Shown here piece by piece: positions 61,824 through 64,000 of a DNA stretch of 64,000 nt. The notes under the pieces are model-generated. The model worked only from the letters and a program-made list of their open reading frames with translations, had not been told where the DNA came from and ran no database searches. This DNA comes from Candidatus Tumulicola sp. (GTDB taxonomy: Bacteria > Vulcanimicrobiota > Vulcanimicrobiia > Eremiobacterales > Eremiobacteraceae): positions 62,001-126,000 of the forward strand of contig DATNNM010000018.1 in assembly GCA_035601835.1 (NCBI GenBank), given 5' to 3'. How positions within the stretch are numbered: position 1 is the stretch's first letter; the number at the start of each line of letters is the position of its first letter. The position numbers and the translations under genes were made by a program.

Positions 61824-63170
61824 ATGAGCAAGGAGAGCAAGCCCGCGCCTAAGGTCCCCGACGTCGTTCCGTCCGCAAAAGTGGGCGTGCGCGAAGCCGC
61901 GCTCAAGAAAGAGCCCAATCCGGTTCGCCGTTTCTTGCGCATACTCGGACCTGGCCTGATCGTGGGCGCTTCCGACGACGATCCGTCCGGCATCGGCACG
62001 TACGCGGTGGCGGGAGCTTCGCTCGGTTATTCGACCCTGTGGATGGCCATCGTCACGCTGCCGATGATGTCGGCGGTGCAGTTCATCTGCGCCAGGATCG
62101 GTTTGCACACCGGCAAGGGCATTTCCACGCTTTTGCGCGAGCACTATGGGCCGTTTGTCGTCTATCCGCTTGTGATGGGCCTGGTCATCGCGAATACGGT
62201 GAACGCCGGAGCCGACATCGGCGCCATCGCAGCGGCGCTCAATCTTCTCATGCCGATACCTGCCGCACTGTTCATCATCCCTATCGGCGCCCTGATCTTG
62301 GCGTTCCAGATCTGGGGCTCGTACCGGCTCAGCGCGAACGTCTTCAAGTGGCTCACGCTCGCGCTGTTCGCATACGTCGCCTCGGCGTTTCTCGCGCGGC
62401 CGGATTGGTGGCAGGTGCTGCGCGGCAGCTTGGTGCCCAGCATTGTGCTCGACGCCGGCCATGTGACGACCATGGTGGCGATCCTCGGCACGACCATCTC
62501 GCCGTATATGTTCTTTTGGCAAGCCATCCAGGAAGTCGAAGAGGACGTGGACGCGGGGCGCCGTTTTTTATGGCAGCGCAAGGGCACGACGGACGCCGAA
62601 CTGCGCTACGCCGCTTTGGATGTCAACGTCGGCATGCTCTTTTCGAACCTCGTGATGTACTTCATCATCCTCGCGACCGCCGCGACGTTGTTCAAGACGG
62701 GCCACACCCACATAGGGTCGGCGGCCGACGCCGCTCGCGCGCTCGAGCCGCTGGCCGGAAAAGCGGCCGAGATCTTGCTGGCCATCGGGCTCATCGGCGC
62801 CGGCTTCCTCGCGGTGCCGATACTCACGGGTTCGTCGGCATACGCGATGGCGAGCGTGTTCGGTTGGAAGTCCGGCCTCAGCACGCAGTTCGGCCGTGCG
62901 CCTCAGTTCTACGGCGTCATCGGGTTGTCCACGCTGGTCGGAATCCTGCTCAACTTCACGCATGTGAGCGCCTTTACCGCGCTGTACTGGACCGCGGTCA
63001 TCAACGGCTGCATCGCTCCGTTCTTGCTCGCGGCGATCATGCTCGTCGCGAACAACAAGAAGATCATGGGCCCGCGCGTCAACGGACTGTGGGGGAATAT
63101 CCTTGGCTGGACGACGACCGCGGCGCTTGGCGCGGCGCTCATCGCGATGCTTGCGTTGTGGGGCCGCTAG
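61824..63170 (+). CDS. NRAMP-like divalent metal transporter
   Basis: A 448-residue inner-membrane protein with about 11 membrane segments. The TM1 motif is DPSG (53-56) in place of the standard DPG(N), and the TM6 motif MPH is replaced by ISPYMFFWQ. These changes mark the divergent NRAMP-related branch, in which Mg2+ or other ions are transported, so Mn/Fe specificity should not be assumed. Start ATG 61824 (MSKESKP). Confidence 0.85.
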   Translation: MSKESKPAPKVPDVVPSAKVGVREAALKKEPNPVRRFLRILGPGLIVGASDDDPSGIGTYAVAGASLGYSTLWMAIVTLPMMSAVQFICARIGLHTGKGISTLLREHYGPFVVYPLVMGLVIANTVNAGADIGAIAAALNLLMPIPAALFIIPIGALILAFQIWGSYRLSANVFKWLTLALFAYVASAFLARPDWWQVLRGSLVPSIVLDAGHVTTMVAILGTTISPYMFFWQAIQEVEEDVDAGRRFLWQRKGTTDAELRYAALDVNVGMLFSNLVMYFIILATAATLFKTGHTHIGSAADAARALEPLAGKAAEILLAIGLIGAGFLAVPILTGSSAYAMASVFGWKSGLSTQFGRAPQFYGVIGLSTLVGILLNFTHVSAFTALYWTAVINGCIAPFLLAAIMLVANNKKIMGPRVNGLWGNILGWTTTAALGAALIAMLALWGR

Positions 63171-63362
63171 TCACTTCTTGGGTCGCGGAACCTTAGCGCC
63201 GCTCTTGCGCGCTTCCGAAAGGCCGATCGCGATCGCCTGCTCGCGGCTCTTCACCGTTTTGCCGGATCTTCCCGAATGCAGCGTGCCGCGCTTCATCTTA
63301 TGCATCGCGCGCTCGACCTTCTGACCCGCTTTCGGACCGTATTTTTTGCGTTTGCGTTTCAT
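63171..63362 (-). CDS. DUF6496-like small basic protein
   Basis: A 63-residue, highly basic protein, rich in Lys/Arg/Gly (GPKAGQKVERAMHKMKRGTLH, then GLSEARKSGAKVPRPKK). It resembles DUF6496 proteins of unknown function, often near DNA repair genes. Its charge suggests nucleic-acid binding. The ATG is at 63362, and it lies between the NRAMP gene and a second LigD polymerase gene. Confidence 0.8.
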   Translation of the reverse strand: MKRKRKKYGPKAGQKVERAMHKMKRGTLHSGRSGKTVKSREQAIAIGLSEARKSGAKVPRPKK

Positions 63363-63382
63363 GATGTATATTTATACCCACC

Positions 63383-64000
63383 TCACACGAATTTGTCGAG
63401 CCGAAAACGCCCTCGCGCGGCGAGCATCGGCTTCCACAGGTCCCCGAGCCGCTTGACGCGCGCCGGCACGTTGTCGAGCCGGAAGTCCTCGATCTCGATG
63501 CCGCGCTCGATCTCACGCCACGTCACAGGGGTGGAAACCGCCGCCTTCGGATGCGGCCGCACCGAGTAGATCGAGGCAAGCGTCTGACCCCAGGCGTTTT
63601 GGTTGTAGTCCATCAGCACGCGGCCGCGCGGTCGCGCTGCCACGCGATACTCGGCCGTGATCAATTTCGGGTACGTCTTCGCAAGCGTGTGGGACAAAGC
63701 TTTGGCGAAGGACCAAACCTGCTTCTGCACCGGACCGCGGACGATCGGCGTGTAGACGTGGATGCCGCGCGAGCCGGTGGTCTTCGCGAACGCCTGCATT
63801 CCGAGCGCTTCAAGCGCGGTGCGCACGACGAGTGCCGTCTCGCGAACGTTTGCGAACGACGCGCCGGGTCCGGGGTCGAGATCGAAGTGCACGTAGTCCG
63901 GGCGGTCGACGTCGTCGCAGCGCGAATACCATTGGTTCAGATCGATGCACCCGAGGTTCACGGTCCACAGGAGCGACGCGATGTTCTGCACCATGGGAAA
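63383..64000 (-). CDS. second LigD-type polymerase domain protein (partial)
   Basis: C-terminal part of an archaeo-eukaryotic primase-type NHEJ polymerase; its N-terminus lies off the right edge. It has VHFDLDPGPGASFANVRE (metal-binding Asp), TGSRGIHVYTPI and TPVTWREIE, and continues through the window end. A different, PE-fused Pol occurs at 58867, so the genome has at least two NHEJ-type polymerases. The ligase and Ku genes, if any, for this copy would lie outside. Confidence 0.9.
   Translation of the reverse strand, partial: FPMVQNIASLLWTVNLGCIDLNQWYSRCDDVDRPDYVHFDLDPGPGASFANVRETALVVRTALEALGMQAFAKTTGSRGIHVYTPIVRGPVQKQVWSFAKALSHTLAKTYPKLITAEYRVAARPRGRVLMDYNQNAWGQTLASIYSVRPHPKAAVSTPVTWREIERGIEIEDFRLDNVPARVKRLGDLWKPMLAARGRFRLDKFV

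Overview
The window is a high-GC bacterial chromosome segment with dense housekeeping gene clusters, many 4-bp stop/start overlaps (ATGA, GTGA, TTGA) and several long secreted proteins with Pro/Thr-rich linkers. The organism looks like an uncultured diderm: there is a BepA-like M48 protease, a CBM9/DUF5916-type beta-barrel candidate and several lipoproteins. The style (PT-rich secreted proteins, GTAG-headed hairpin repeats, B12-dependent ribonucleotide reductase) reminds me of Candidatus Eremiobacterota (WPS-2) genomes. That is an impression, not a placement.

Layout. 1-5.2 kb: leucine genes (partial leuD; leuC followed by a Uma2 gene), an aquaporin and an amino-acid permease. 5.2-10.1 kb: two secreted serine proteases (S53 and S8), then a soluble GAF histidine kinase with its NarL-type regulator. 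10.2-20.8 kb: an SDR, a divergent QueA-like protein carrying an in-frame repeat, CinA, a VOC protein, a DUF5916-like protein, a split glutamine-dependent NAD synthetase, and secreted proteins of unknown role. 20.9-28.1 kb: a clear sigma70-type promoter, the class II ribonucleotide reductase nrdJ with a mosaic base composition, and 25 bp later a four-gene type III CBASS anti-phage operon (CD-NTase, HORMA, TRIP13-like ATPase, TIR-SAVED effector). 28.2-42.5 kb: accessory enzymes, an M48 protease, a TPR protein, a family 5 UDG and a DEDDh/GIY-YIG nuclease. 42.5-54.5 kb (minus strand): core genes in compact order, yceD-rpmF-fabH-fabD-fabG-acpP, ffh-rpsP-khpA-rimM, and tRNA-Cys-recG-rsmD-coaD-(coiled coil)-PDZ/Lon protease. 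54.5-64 kb: a repeat cluster, TldD/TldE, an aldo/keto reductase, and NHEJ-type genes (PE-Pol fusion, stand-alone ligase, a second partial Pol) with STAS, NRAMP-like and DUF6496 genes among them.

The two most interesting things are (1) the type III CBASS with a TIR-SAVED effector, translationally chained and packed directly behind nrdJ, and (2) a family of small hairpins that share a GTAG head but have covarying stems. These look like REP elements of the kind mobilised by RAYT (Y1) transposases. Copies lie inside queA, supply the C-termini of FabD, FabH and a permease, and interrupt a small secreted gene. A further oddity is that the only in-frame conventional start for full-length recG lies inside the upstream tRNA-Cys gene.
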